A stretch of 64,000 bases of DNA from Thiogranum sp. (GCA_024636585.1 JAGXGS010000035.1:1-64000); one strand, 5' to 3'; counted from the stretch's first letter, positions 31,080 through 40,642 are shown. The notes: generated by a model from the sequence alone, not told the origin. Made by a program: numbers and translations.

Positions 31080-31856
31080 ATGGAAGAAGACAAACCCAAC
31101 GCTCCCACTCCCCGCCGCCGCGGTATTTACCTGTTGCCGAACCTGTTTACCACGGCAGGCCTGTTCGCCGGCTTTTATGCCATTGTTGCGGCCATGGGCA
31201 ACAACTTCGAAGCTGCCGCAATTGCCATTTTTATCGCCATGGTCATGGATGGCATCGATGGCCGGGTAGCGCGCCTGACCAATACCCAAAGTGAATTTGG
31301 TGTTCAGTACGACAGTCTGTCGGATATGGTGTGCTTCGGTCTGGCGCCGGCCCTGGTAATTTTCCAGTGGACGCTGCGTACCATGATCGAGCAGGGCGGC
31401 CTGCTGTCGAACCTCGGCTGGCTGGCGGCGTTTATCTATACGGCCGCTGCAGCATTGCGCCTGGCGCGTTTCAACACCCAGGTTGCGACGGCTGACAAGC
31501 ATTACTTTCAGGGGCTTCCGAGTCCGTCCGCGGCCGGGCTGCTGGCGGGGCTGGTCTGGTTCAGCAGTGCACAGGGACTGGAAGGCAGTGATATGTGGGT
31601 TCTCGGCGCACTGCTGGCGGTTGGCGCGGGCGCTCTGATGGTCAGCAATGTGCGCTATTACAGTTTCAAGGAAATAGACTTCAAAAATCGGGTGCCATTC
31701 GTGGCGATGTTTCTGGTAGTGCTGGTATTTGTGGTGGTTTCCAGTGACCCGCCCAGCGTTCTGTTTTTCGGGTTCCTGCTGTATGTCATCTCAGGTCCGG
31801 TTGTTACGCTTTACCAGATTCGCCAGCGGCGCAAGCAGCGCAAATCGCAGTCCTGA
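31080..31856 (+). CDS. pssA: CDP-diacylglycerol-serine O-phosphatidyltransferase
   Basis: DGIDGRVARLTNTQSEFGVQYDSLSDMVCFGLAPA CDP-alcohol phosphotransferase motif. Confidence 0.95.
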   Translation: MEEDKPNAPTPRRRGIYLLPNLFTTAGLFAGFYAIVAAMGNNFEAAAIAIFIAMVMDGIDGRVARLTNTQSEFGVQYDSLSDMVCFGLAPALVIFQWTLRTMIEQGGLLSNLGWLAAFIYTAAAALRLARFNTQVATADKHYFQGLPSPSAAGLLAGLVWFSSAQGLEGSDMWVLGALLAVGAGALMVSNVRYYSFKEIDFKNRVPFVAMFLVVLVFVVVSSDPPSVLFFGFLLYVISGPVVTLYQIRQRRKQRKSQS

Positions 31857-31862
31857 AGTTTC

Positions 31863-33968
31863 TCAGATCGTGGTTTGCCAGTCTGACCAGTCGCTGCGAT
31901 TCTCGGCGACATGGAACAGGGCGGCGACCACATGGCGGTCGTATTTCACACCGGCATCCTGGAGCAATCGATCCAGTGCCGCCTGAATGCTGATCGCATC
32001 GCGGTAGGCGCGTGGACTGACCAGCGCGACGAAAGCATTGGCGACGGCCAGAATGCGGGCGGTCAGCAGAATGTCATCGCCACTCAGCGCCTGCGGATAG
32101 CCGCTGCCATCGAGATGCTCCTGCTTCTGCCGGATGGTATCCAGCACCTGCCCCTCAAACTCCAGATCCTCGAGCATTTCCACACCATACTGTACGTGAC
32201 GCTGTGCCAGGTCCTGTTCGGCATCGGTGAGTGCTGTGGTTTTGGTGAGGATTTCTCTGGGCACGAAAATCTTGCCGAGATTGGCCAGGCTGGCGGCCAT
32301 GTCCAGAGTCTGCCGGTCCGCTTTGCTGAGCTTCAGTTCACGACCGATGGCGTTGGCGACTTCTGCCATGCGCGCCGAGTGATTCGCGGAGTAGGGATCG
32401 TGGAGGTCGACGACCTGCATGAGCGTATCGACGAGCCGGCGCAGCAGAGTCGCGTGTTTACGCTGTGCAAGACGCAGCGCCGTAGTGTCCTGCATTACCA
32501 GCAGAATCGCATTGAAGCGTTCGCCCAACCGGTCGACCGGCACTATTGAACACTGGAAAATGCGCGTGTCTCCGCCGATGGACATTTCCCGGGTGCAGTG
32601 CTGTATCTCGCCGTTTGCATGCAGCTGTTCGATAGCAGCGAGCAGCGGCTGTGCGTTGGCCGGGCCAATGACAGCGCCCAGAGACTGTCCGGTCAATTCG
32701 TGCGCATCTGTATTGACCCGTGTCGCCAGACGGGTGTTGGCAAATAGAAGTTGCTGCTGATCATCGAGCAGCATTATCAGCGCCTCGGTGTTATCGGTTA
32801 CAGCATGCAGCAGTTCGGTTTGCTTCTGCAGTGCCAGCGACTTGTTGCGCAACGCTTCGGCATCATGTCGGGCCCGCACACTGCTGCCATGCCGCCAGGC
32901 CGCCACCAGAGTCGCCGCAAAGAAAAACAGCAGCAGCGAGAATGAAGTGATTATGAAACGCCGGTGACGATTGGATTCCTGCAGGGCTTCGCCAGCGTCG
33001 ACCTGCTGGCTCAGGACCCATGGCGACGAGGGTATGCTGCGGCTGGTGGCAAGCACCGCATGGCCAAGATAATTGCGGAAGAGACCGAAGCTGCCAGGCT
33101 CGGTTACGGCCACGGCGGCCGCAAGATTGGAACGGTCCAGTGGCAGCGACTTGCGCGTCGGCACACCGCCGCCGCGCGTGGGAGACAGGTACAGCACCTG
33201 CCGGTCTTCGCTCTTCAGTAACAGTGATTCATCGCCGGCCGTCAGCGCGACTCCGGTGTTCAGCAGCGGATACAGTGTGCGGGCGGCATTATGCACGCCG
33301 AGTATCACTCCACTGCTGCCGCTGTCGGTCTGCGCACCCAGCACCGCCGGTACCGGCACGGCAATGCCGAACAGGACACGATCGTGGGCGTCCAGTACCA
33401 GTTCGCTGAACGTCACGCGACCTGTCTGCTGGGCGAGCTCGACCGCCGCTGCGAGAGCGGCACCGATTTCCGGCATACCCGAAGTCGCTACCACCCGGCG
33501 CTGCCCGGCATCGAACAGGGCCAGACCATTAGCGCGCCGCTGTGGGACGTTTGCAGTAATCAATGACTGCTGCCCGTCCGCTGTGAATCCATAGCGCTCG
33601 GCGCTGGCCAGGATCAGGTTGCGCAGGTAACCAAGCTGGGCCGGTTCATCGCTGGAGTCGGCGCTGTCGCGGTGCTGGCTGAGCTGCCAGAGATACAGCT
33701 GCAGGGAGGCATTGTTGGCGAGTTCGTTCAGTGACTGCTGTTGCAGTGCCAACCAGTCTTCTATGGCCTGTACCCGTGTCTCCGCCACCTGGCCCAGACG
33801 GATCGACCAGGCGTCGAGGTCGCGCTGACGCTCTTTCTGTACGTAGGCACTGATGAGCAGGCTACCGGCAATAAGGATGGCGACCAGCGCGAGAATGCCC
33901 CCCCATACGGGTCGGGTAATTGATGTTTTCACAGTGCGCTGTCCGTTTAATCCGGTAGGTGGATCCAC
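31863..33968 (-). CDS. membrane sensor protein: Cache-like periplasmic region, PAS, degenerate HD-GYP domain
   Basis: Two TM segments flanking a large periplasmic region; PAS-like segment; HD-GYP region with GSGYP kept but HD replaced (MAASLANLGKIFVPREIL) and HHE region altered (RQKQEHLDGSGYP). Confidence 0.8.
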   Translation of the reverse strand: MDPPTGLNGQRTVKTSITRPVWGGILALVAILIAGSLLISAYVQKERQRDLDAWSIRLGQVAETRVQAIEDWLALQQQSLNELANNASLQLYLWQLSQHRDSADSSDEPAQLGYLRNLILASAERYGFTADGQQSLITANVPQRRANGLALFDAGQRRVVATSGMPEIGAALAAAVELAQQTGRVTFSELVLDAHDRVLFGIAVPVPAVLGAQTDSGSSGVILGVHNAARTLYPLLNTGVALTAGDESLLLKSEDRQVLYLSPTRGGGVPTRKSLPLDRSNLAAAVAVTEPGSFGLFRNYLGHAVLATSRSIPSSPWVLSQQVDAGEALQESNRHRRFIITSFSLLLFFFAATLVAAWRHGSSVRARHDAEALRNKSLALQKQTELLHAVTDNTEALIMLLDDQQQLLFANTRLATRVNTDAHELTGQSLGAVIGPANAQPLLAAIEQLHANGEIQHCTREMSIGGDTRIFQCSIVPVDRLGERFNAILLVMQDTTALRLAQRKHATLLRRLVDTLMQVVDLHDPYSANHSARMAEVANAIGRELKLSKADRQTLDMAASLANLGKIFVPREILTKTTALTDAEQDLAQRHVQYGVEMLEDLEFEGQVLDTIRQKQEHLDGSGYPQALSGDDILLTARILAVANAFVALVSPRAYRDAISIQAALDRLLQDAGVKYDRHVVAALFHVAENRSDWSDWQTTI

Positions 33969-34663
33969 CAGTTCTGCTCATTGATTGAATACACCGGCGC
34001 ATAATGCACGATGTCCCGGTGTGAAATCACGTCCCGCGTCTGGTTGTCGAGAATCAGGATATCATCGTTCTGCGCTACCGCCAGTACTGCATGTGGTACG
34101 CGAAGGTTGGTGTCCTGCAGCACTACGATGCGTAATTCTTCGCTGGCGAAGCCGAGCCATAAAAGCGAAAACAGCTTGGTGAGGGCGTAGTCTTCGCAGT
34201 CGCCGTTATTGTCGAGGAATTCCCGCACCACTGCCCAGTAGTCCTCGACACCGTAATTATCGATGTCCAGCACGTAATTCCTGCGGTTCGCAAAGCTGTT
34301 CACGGCCTTGAGCTGTTCGGCGCGCGGCCGATCGCGCAGGCTGTCAAGAAAGGCCAGCCAGTCATCGAGATGACAGCGGTTGAACTGCGTCGCATTGCAG
34401 CGTCCATCCGGCGTATCGATCAGAATATGGCGTTGCAGGGCGCCCAGCCATTGCCTGAATATGCCCATGTCGGCTTGCTGGCTTTGTCGATAGCCGAACA
34501 GGTTATCGTTGAAGGCAGCATGTCCGGGTGTGGTATGCAGACCGAGCCAGAAGCCGGCCAGCATCAGGGCCGGCAGTGAAAATAGCTTGTTATAGGTCAA
34601 TTGTCTTTGCCGGCCAACTCTTTTAATATGCGCACAAACCGTCGCCAGATGCAGACGATTCAA
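33947..34663 (-). CDS. LapG-like transglutaminase-like cysteine protease (BTLCP family)
   Basis: NNGDCEDYALTKLFSLLWLGF (Cys), VPHAVLAV (His), ILDNQTRD (Asp) catalytic triad; N-terminal hydrophobic signal. Confidence 0.85.
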   Translation of the reverse strand: MNRLHLATVCAHIKRVGRQRQLTYNKLFSLPALMLAGFWLGLHTTPGHAAFNDNLFGYRQSQQADMGIFRQWLGALQRHILIDTPDGRCNATQFNRCHLDDWLAFLDSLRDRPRAEQLKAVNSFANRRNYVLDIDNYGVEDYWAVVREFLDNNGDCEDYALTKLFSLLWLGFASEELRIVVLQDTNLRVPHAVLAVAQNDDILILDNQTRDVISHRDIVHYAPVYSINEQNWWIHLPD

Positions 34664-34705
34664 AAAATTTCTGTTTCACGCGCGTAAATTAACTGGGGAA
34701 GGATA

Positions 34706-36043
34706 ATGGTTCAAGCAATAATCAGGGATAAAAACCGCATTGGAACGATTCTCTTTTCGATTTTGCTCGCCGCACCACTTGCGGCAGGGGCGCAGGAAGA
34801 GCCAATCCCGCCGGTTGATCCGGTGCCAACAGTTGGGCAAACCGCGAATGAAGCCCTGTTCCGGGAAGGCATGGAGGCACTCGAGGACCAGCGGCTGAAA
34901 TCCGCCATCCGCGCCTTCAGCACGATTCTTGACGATGAGCCGGAACTGCACCGCGCCAAACTGGAGCTGGCTCTCGCTTACTATCGCTCGATGCGCTACG
35001 AGAAAGCCGAGCGGCTGGCCAGCCAGGTCCTGGACGATCCTGCCACACCACCGGAAGTGCGCGTCACCATCCTGGCATTTCTTGCGCAGGTTCGCCGCGA
35101 CGCCGAGGAATATGGCGAAAAACACAATTTCACGCCGTTTATCGCCGCGGGCATCATGCACGATACGAACGTCAATGTGGGACCCAGTGTCGCCGGGGTG
35201 CGGGTGGGGGATACCACTTTGACGCTGGCGCCGGATTCATTGAGCCAGTCTGATAATGCCTATATCGGCAATGCAGGATTCGACCATCTCTATCAGTCAG
35301 GGAAGCGCGTGGAAGTGGGCGAGCAGAGCGCGGCGCTGCTGTGGCAGAGCGGCGCCAGCGTCTACTGGCGGCGTTACCACGAACAGAATGACTATGACAT
35401 GATGGTCGCCAGCATCAACACCGGACCGGCAATCCTGATGCTGCGCAAATGGCGGGCTTCCCTGCAGTTGCGCAGTGATTACCTGACTCTGGCCGGCCAT
35501 GCACTCAGCTGGATCAATAGCGTCGAGCCCGCCGTGACCTGGCAGTTCAACAATGGTGAGCTGACTTTGGAGGGTAACTATTCCTACCGCAGCTATCACC
35601 GCAATGAAGACGAAGGACGCGAGGGCGATTATGGCTATCTCGGCGTTACCCTCAGTCGCTATCTCGATAATCGCAGATTTGCGTTGACCGCCGGCGCGCG
35701 AGCCGTTGGTTTTAATGCTGATGCCGACCAGTTTGCTTATACCGGCGGCCAGATCAATGCCGGTATCAGTGGCATACCCTGGCCGAACGGGACGGCCTAT
35801 GCACGCGGTCGCTACTCTGATTTTTACTACCAGGGTGATACGCCTTCCTTCAACAAGGAGCGGCACGATCAGGAATACCTCGCCACGCTCGGTCTCACCC
35901 ATACGTTCAGGAACGATGACGATCTGTTGAAAAACTGGGTGGTGAATGCCTTCTGGGAGCGAACATTCAACGATTCGAACATCAGCGGGTTCTATACCTA
36001 TACGCGGTATCAGACGATGCTGATGCTGTCGCGCAGCTTTTAG
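34706..36043 (+). CDS. outer membrane protein with N-terminal TPR, Slam/DUF560-like
   Basis: Signal peptide, TPR-like segment (ALFREGMEALEDQRLKSAIRAFSTILDDEPELHRAKLELALAYYRSMRYEKAERLASQVL), IMHDTNVNVGPS, barrel ending ...TRYQTMLMLSRSF. Confidence 0.75.
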   Translation: MVQAIIRDKNRIGTILFSILLAAPLAAGAQEEPIPPVDPVPTVGQTANEALFREGMEALEDQRLKSAIRAFSTILDDEPELHRAKLELALAYYRSMRYEKAERLASQVLDDPATPPEVRVTILAFLAQVRRDAEEYGEKHNFTPFIAAGIMHDTNVNVGPSVAGVRVGDTTLTLAPDSLSQSDNAYIGNAGFDHLYQSGKRVEVGEQSAALLWQSGASVYWRRYHEQNDYDMMVASINTGPAILMLRKWRASLQLRSDYLTLAGHALSWINSVEPAVTWQFNNGELTLEGNYSYRSYHRNEDEGREGDYGYLGVTLSRYLDNRRFALTAGARAVGFNADADQFAYTGGQINAGISGIPWPNGTAYARGRYSDFYYQGDTPSFNKERHDQEYLATLGLTHTFRNDDDLLKNWVVNAFWERTFNDSNISGFYTYTRYQTMLMLSRSF

Positions 36044-36260
36044 CGGATAACGATGTGTCGGACTATATTACAGTTGGTGCTGCGGTTGGGTTGCTCTAGA
36101 CCGGTTAGGCAACCTTCTGAAATACAAGCTGTTTTATGGGCCCGAAACGGGGCTGCCGCAACCGTGCTGTGTCGGCTAAATTTACATTGTTTGCGCCATA
36201 ACGCTGACAGCCTTTGAAACGTCGCCTGTAAGCGACGGTTAATCAAGGCAATTCCAGTTA

Positions 36261-36277
36261 CGGCACAGTCATTGCAA
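36261..36277 (+). promoter_or_regulatory. sigma54-type promoter candidate
   Basis: cGGCACAGTCATTGCAA: GG-N10-GC spacing, close to TGGCACG-N4-TTGCA, ~55 nt upstream of ATG 36332. Confidence 0.55.
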
Positions 36278-36331
36278 AGCATATGCTATAGGTCTCTTCT
36301 GGACTGGCGAAGCTATTTGGGAAAATCACTG

Positions 36332-36856
36332 ATGAACACGACCAGACATTTCGCGATGCTTGGCTTGGCGCTTGTAATCGGCACCGGGCAATCGCTTGTT
36401 TCAGCACAGGAAAAAGAACAGGACTCAGTGTACTCCTACGGTCGTTGGGCGGTTCTGAGTCCGGCGGCGGGTGGTATCGAGCCTTATGTGGCGACTGATA
36501 CACCGGTTGCGCTGAACAATACGCGCCCGGAAGAGCCCTTTGGACCCACTGTGTTGGTTGCTGACACTGATCCGTCGACTCCACCGCCGGTTGTTGTGCC
36601 GCCGACCGCGCCGCCGGTCATAGTGCCGAATCCACCCGGCAATCCGCCACCGGATGGGGACCCGCGGCCATCAGCGCCACCACCAGTGGTCGTGCCTAAT
36701 TTGCCTGGAACACCGCCTCCGGTCGGGGATCCACGGGATGCGCTTGTGGTGTCTGAGCCGATAGTGGTGCCGTCTTCAACCGTTGAGCTACCGCCTGTGG
36801 GCGATCCGCGAACTGCGCCTGTGGTGCAGCAGGCGCCGCAGGTAGTGACAAATTAG
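36332..36856 (+). CDS. proline-rich secreted protein with repeats
   Basis: Signal peptide (LVSAQ); repeated PPVVVPNxPGxPPPxGDPR motifs. Confidence 0.65.
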   Translation: MNTTRHFAMLGLALVIGTGQSLVSAQEKEQDSVYSYGRWAVLSPAAGGIEPYVATDTPVALNNTRPEEPFGPTVLVADTDPSTPPPVVVPPTAPPVIVPNPPGNPPPDGDPRPSAPPPVVVPNLPGTPPPVGDPRDALVVSEPIVVPSSTVELPPVGDPRTAPVVQQAPQVVTN

Positions 36857-36941
36857 CAGGACGTGGCAGTCGGCAGAACAACGTATTAGTAAAAATGAAC
36901 CACAATAACATCAATATGGATCTGGAATTCAGGAGAAGAAC

Positions 36942-37595
36942 ATGAAGAAGGTATTACTTGGTTTAGGTTTGGTGCTGTTGAGTCAACAGTCGCTGGCTGT
37001 TTCAGTCGCCGGCGTCGATTTCGTGAACATCGCTGACCAGTTGAACGCTTCGGTTGGTACTTACCAGTCTAACTGGGTGCCGGGCGGCGCAGGCACTGAA
37101 GCTAACAGCATGGTCGACGAAAACGGAGCGACCTGGGTATACAGCAGCTCTGCTACGGCAACCATGGATGTCTATTTCAGCAGTGCAGCACTGTTCGATG
37201 TTTCAAGTGTCGATCTGGCGATGTTGTTCGTTGGTGATGCCGGGCATTCGGGTGGGGTCACGTTGCTGGGCGGCACACTGGACGGTTTGTTCTCGGCTTT
37301 CAGTCTCCCGGCCGGCGCCGGCTACACCGGTTTCAATTCTTCAACCACACCTGCACCTCCTGGTGGTACTTCGACTGATTACGGAATATTCGCGTCCAGT
37401 CTGGATCTGGCAGGCATCTTTGGTAGCGGAACCTTCTCTGGCGTGAGGCTGGATATCAGCAACGCCAGCGCCGCGCCTTCCATGCTGGGCACCACGTCCG
37501 CGGGAGTCGCGGTCGTGCCGGTGCCTGCTGCAGTCTGGTTGTTTGGCTCAGGCCTGATCGGATTGGTCGGGATCGCGCGCCGCCGCCGGCGCTGA
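36942..37595 (+). CDS. exported protein with VPxPA-CTERM (exosortase-type) sorting signal
   Basis: C-terminus VPVPAAVWLFGSGLIGLVGIARRRRR: VPLPA-CTERM-like motif, TM, basic tail; N-terminal signal peptide. Confidence 0.85.
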   Translation: MKKVLLGLGLVLLSQQSLAVSVAGVDFVNIADQLNASVGTYQSNWVPGGAGTEANSMVDENGATWVYSSSATATMDVYFSSAALFDVSSVDLAMLFVGDAGHSGGVTLLGGTLDGLFSAFSLPAGAGYTGFNSSTTPAPPGGTSTDYGIFASSLDLAGIFGSGTFSGVRLDISNASAAPSMLGTTSAGVAVVPVPAAVWLFGSGLIGLVGIARRRRR

Positions 37596-37616
37596 TAGAT
37601 ACGACCGCGCAAGCCT

Positions 37617-37644
37617 GAAACAGGGTCCTGCGGGACCCTGTTTC
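37617..37644 (+). terminator. terminator-like perfect hairpin after the VPVPA-CTERM gene
   Basis: GAAACAGGGTCC-TGCG-GGACCCTGTTTC, 12-bp perfect stem. Confidence 0.75.
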
Positions 37645-37666
37645 ATTTGCGGTCTCATTGCCTGGC

Positions 37667-37695
37667 TTGATATCCCGCACCACACCGCTTATATT
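37667..37695 (+). promoter_or_regulatory. sigma70 promoter for the leu leader/leuA
   Basis: TTGATA-17 bp-TATATT. Confidence 0.65.
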
Positions 37696-37723
37696 CATGG
37701 CTCGAATGAGCGAATCTGAATTC

Positions 37724-37822
37724 ATGCCTCACTACAGCGACAATCTGAACACCTTTACGACCGGCGGGTTCTTCCGCCTGCTGTCGCTGCTCGCCCTGCT
37801 ACGACTGCCGCTTCGCGGCTGA
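37724..37822 (+). CDS. leuA leader peptide (32 aa, Leu-rich)
   Basis: MPHYSDNLNTFTTGGFFRLLSLLALLRLPLRG*, starts ~22 nt after the predicted TSS; nine Leu codons, eight of them in a 12-residue stretch. Confidence 0.7.
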   Translation: MPHYSDNLNTFTTGGFFRLLSLLALLRLPLRG

Positions 37823-37936
37823 TACGACACCCGCCTGGCGAGGCTAAACGCAACATCCAGAAAACCTGACATAATTTGATGCGTCGCAGCATTCAGCTTT
37901 GGTATGCTGTGGGCGCTGTAGGCGGCGGATGCCGCA

Positions 37937-39496
37937 ATGGAGCAGAGCATGAGCAGCGATCGATTAATCATTTTTGACACCACCTTGCGCGACGGCGAGC
38001 AGAGTCCGGGCGCATCGATGACCCGGGACGAAAAGGTCCGTATTGCCCGGGCTCTGGAACGCATGCGGGTGGATGTCATCGAGGCCGGATTCCCGATCGC
38101 CAGTGGTGGCGACTTCGAGGCAGTACAGGCTGTGGCTCGTGCGGTGAAGGACTCTACCGTATGCGGTCTGGCGCGCGCTCTGGATCGCGATATCGATCGC
38201 GCCGGTGAGGCACTGAAGGACGCAAAGTCGGCGCGTATTCATACCTTCATCGCAACGTCGCCCATCCATATGAAAATGAAGTTGCGCATGGAGCCGGACC
38301 AGGTGCTGGAACAGGCGGTGAAAGCGGTCACGCGGGCCCGAAAATACACCGATAACGTGGAGTTCTCTCCCGAGGATGCCGGGCGTTCGGAGCTGGATTT
38401 TCTTTGTCGCGTTCTGGAAGCAGTCATCGATGCCGGCGCGACGACGGTGAATATTCCCGACACTGTAGGTTATAACCTGCCGCATCAGTTCGGCCAGTTG
38501 ATCGCGGACCTCATCGAGCGGGTGCCGAATGCGGACAAGGCGGTGTTCTCGGTGCATTGCCACAACGACCTTGGGCTGGCGGTGGGCAATTCATTGTCGG
38601 CGGTATTGAATGGTGCGCGCCAGGTCGAGTGTACGATTAATGGCCTTGGCGAACGTGCTGGCAATGCATCACTGGAAGAAGTGGTAATGGCGGTGCGTAC
38701 CCGTCAGGATGTTTTCCCCTGCGATACCCGGCTCGACACGACCAATATCATGACCTGTTCGCGACTTGTCTCGGGTGTCACCGGTTTCGTGGTGCAGCCG
38801 AACAAAGCGATCGTCGGTGCCAACGCCTTTGCCCACGAATCCGGTATTCATCAGGACGGTGTGCTGAAAAGCCGCGAGACCTATGAAATCATGCGTGCCC
38901 AGGACGTCGGCTGGACCGCCAATCGCATCGTGCTCGGCAAACACTCCGGCCGCAATGCATTTCGGACGCACCTTGAACAGCTGGGTATCGCTTTCGACTC
39001 GGAAGAAGGACTTAACGAGGCCTTCTCCCGCTTCAAGGATCTTGCTGACAAGAAACACGAGATCTATGACGAGGACCTGCAGGCGTTGGTGTCCGAGTTG
39101 AGTCTCGATGCTGAGAATGAGCAGTTCAAGTTGATCGCCCTGAAAGTCTGTTCAGAGACCGGCGAGACACCGGATGCCAGTATCACACTTAGCGTCAACG
39201 GCGAGGAAAAGCATGCCCACTCCAGCGGCGGCGGCCCGGTGGATGCAGCGTTCAAGGCGATCGAGATGATAGTCAACAGCGGCACAGAATTGCAGCTGTA
39301 CTCAGTGAGCAACATCACCAGTGGAACCGATGCGCAGGGCGAGGTTACGGTTCGTCTCGAGCGCGGTGGACACATCGTCAATGGTCTGGGTGCCGACACG
39401 GATATCGTTATTGCGTCAGCCCGAGCCTATGTCAATGCGCTGAACAAGATTATCCGGCCGGAAGGTCGGGAGCATCCGCAGCGGGGCGATGTCTAG
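37937..39496 (+). CDS. leuA: 2-isopropylmalate synthase
   Basis: [47 protein letters not shown]. Confidence 0.96.
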   Translation: MEQSMSSDRLIIFDTTLRDGEQSPGASMTRDEKVRIARALERMRVDVIEAGFPIASGGDFEAVQAVARAVKDSTVCGLARALDRDIDRAGEALKDAKSARIHTFIATSPIHMKMKLRMEPDQVLEQAVKAVTRARKYTDNVEFSPEDAGRSELDFLCRVLEAVIDAGATTVNIPDTVGYNLPHQFGQLIADLIERVPNADKAVFSVHCHNDLGLAVGNSLSAVLNGARQVECTINGLGERAGNASLEEVVMAVRTRQDVFPCDTRLDTTNIMTCSRLVSGVTGFVVQPNKAIVGANAFAHESGIHQDGVLKSRETYEIMRAQDVGWTANRIVLGKHSGRNAFRTHLEQLGIAFDSEEGLNEAFSRFKDLADKKHEIYDEDLQALVSELSLDAENEQFKLIALKVCSETGETPDASITLSVNGEEKHAHSSGGGPVDAAFKAIEMIVNSGTELQLYSVSNITSGTDAQGEVTVRLERGGHIVNGLGADTDIVIASARAYVNALNKIIRPEGREHPQRGDV

Positions 39497-40181
39497 GCGC
39501 GCAACAGTCAGGCAGGTGCAATACCTGGATGCCATGGGTATCCAGTCCTGGCAGTTGCGGCGCGCGGCCGGGCAGAATCCGGATGCGGCGCAGCCGGAGA
39601 AACAGGGAGACACTGTGGCGCATCTTGACTGGGATGCGCTGCAACAACGCGTCTCCGGATGTACGCAATGTGCATTGCATCGCAGTCGTACGCAGACGGT
39701 GTTTGGCGTCGGCGACCGCAATGCTGACTGGCTGATCATCGGCGAAGCGCCGGGTAAAGACGAAGACCTGGAGGGCGAACCTTTTGTAGGCCGCGCCGGA
39801 CAGCTGCTTAACTCGATGTTGCTGGCCATCGGGTTGAAACGCGATCAGGTCTACATTACGAACATTGTAAAATGTCACCCACCGGAGAATCGCGACCCGA
39901 AGTCCGAAGAAACCGTCTGTTGCGAACCCTTTCTGCTGCGTCAGATCGATCTGGTCCAGCCGAAAATGATTCTCGCGTTGGGCCGGGTTGCGGCCCAGAG
40001 CCTTCTGCGCAGCAAGTTGCCGCTCGGCAAGTTGCGCGGCAGCGTGCATAGCTTCCGCGATACCGGAATTCCCCTGATCGCCACCTGGCATCCGGCTTAC
40101 CTGATACGCACGCCTTCCGAGAAACGTAGCGCCTGGGAAGATCTGAAGCTGGCGAGGCGGTCCGTGGAGCGGGCTTCGTGA
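39489..40181 (+). CDS. family 4-type uracil-DNA glycosylase
   Basis: [18 protein letters not shown]...[29 protein letters not shown]...[15 protein letters not shown]. Confidence 0.93.
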   Translation: MSRRATVRQVQYLDAMGIQSWQLRRAAGQNPDAAQPEKQGDTVAHLDWDALQQRVSGCTQCALHRSRTQTVFGVGDRNADWLIIGEAPGKDEDLEGEPFVGRAGQLLNSMLLAIGLKRDQVYITNIVKCHPPENRDPKSEETVCCEPFLLRQIDLVQPKMILALGRVAAQSLLRSKLPLGKLRGSVHSFRDTGIPLIATWHPAYLIRTPSEKRSAWEDLKLARRSVERAS

Positions 40182-40642
40182 GCGCTCTTCTGTCCGGCGA
40201 GCCAAATCTGCGCCCCCTGAATGTGGACGATCTGCCGGAATTAATGGAGATTGAGCACCGCGCCTACCCGTATCCCTGGACAATCGGGATCTTTCGTGAC
40301 TGCCTGCGGGTCGGCTATTGCTGCTGGTGCCTGGAAGCGGCGGGGCATATTGATGGCTACGGGGTCATGAGCGTAGCGGTGGGTGAAGCTCATATTCTCA
40401 ACCTGACAGTGCGGCCGGAAATGCAGCGGCAAGGCATCGGCGCCAGGCTGATGGAGCATTTCATACATGTGGCGCGCCGGCATGGCGCCAGAGTGGTGAT
40501 GCTGGAGGTGCGACCGTCGAATACCGCGGCCGTGAATCTTTATTACAAGCTCGGATTCAACGAAATGGGGGTGCGCCCGAATTATTATCCGGCAGACAAG
40601 GGGCGCGAGGATGCGTTGCTACTGGCTTTAGAGCTGACATAA
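40178..40642 (+). CDS. rimI: ribosomal protein S18-alanine N-acetyltransferase
   Basis: GNAT motif LTVRPEMQRQGIGARLMEHFI; EVRPSNTAAVNLYYKLGFNEMGVRPNYYP. Confidence 0.92.
   Translation: MSALLSGEPNLRPLNVDDLPELMEIEHRAYPYPWTIGIFRDCLRVGYCCWCLEAAGHIDGYGVMSVAVGEAHILNLTVRPEMQRQGIGARLMEHFIHVARRHGARVVMLEVRPSNTAAVNLYYKLGFNEMGVRPNYYPADKGREDALLLALELT

Noticed and set aside
37823-37936. Classical U-tract terminator for leuA attenuation
   Set aside because: No hairpin followed by a T-run found; only a CGCAGCAT/ATGCTGTG stem without poly-T.
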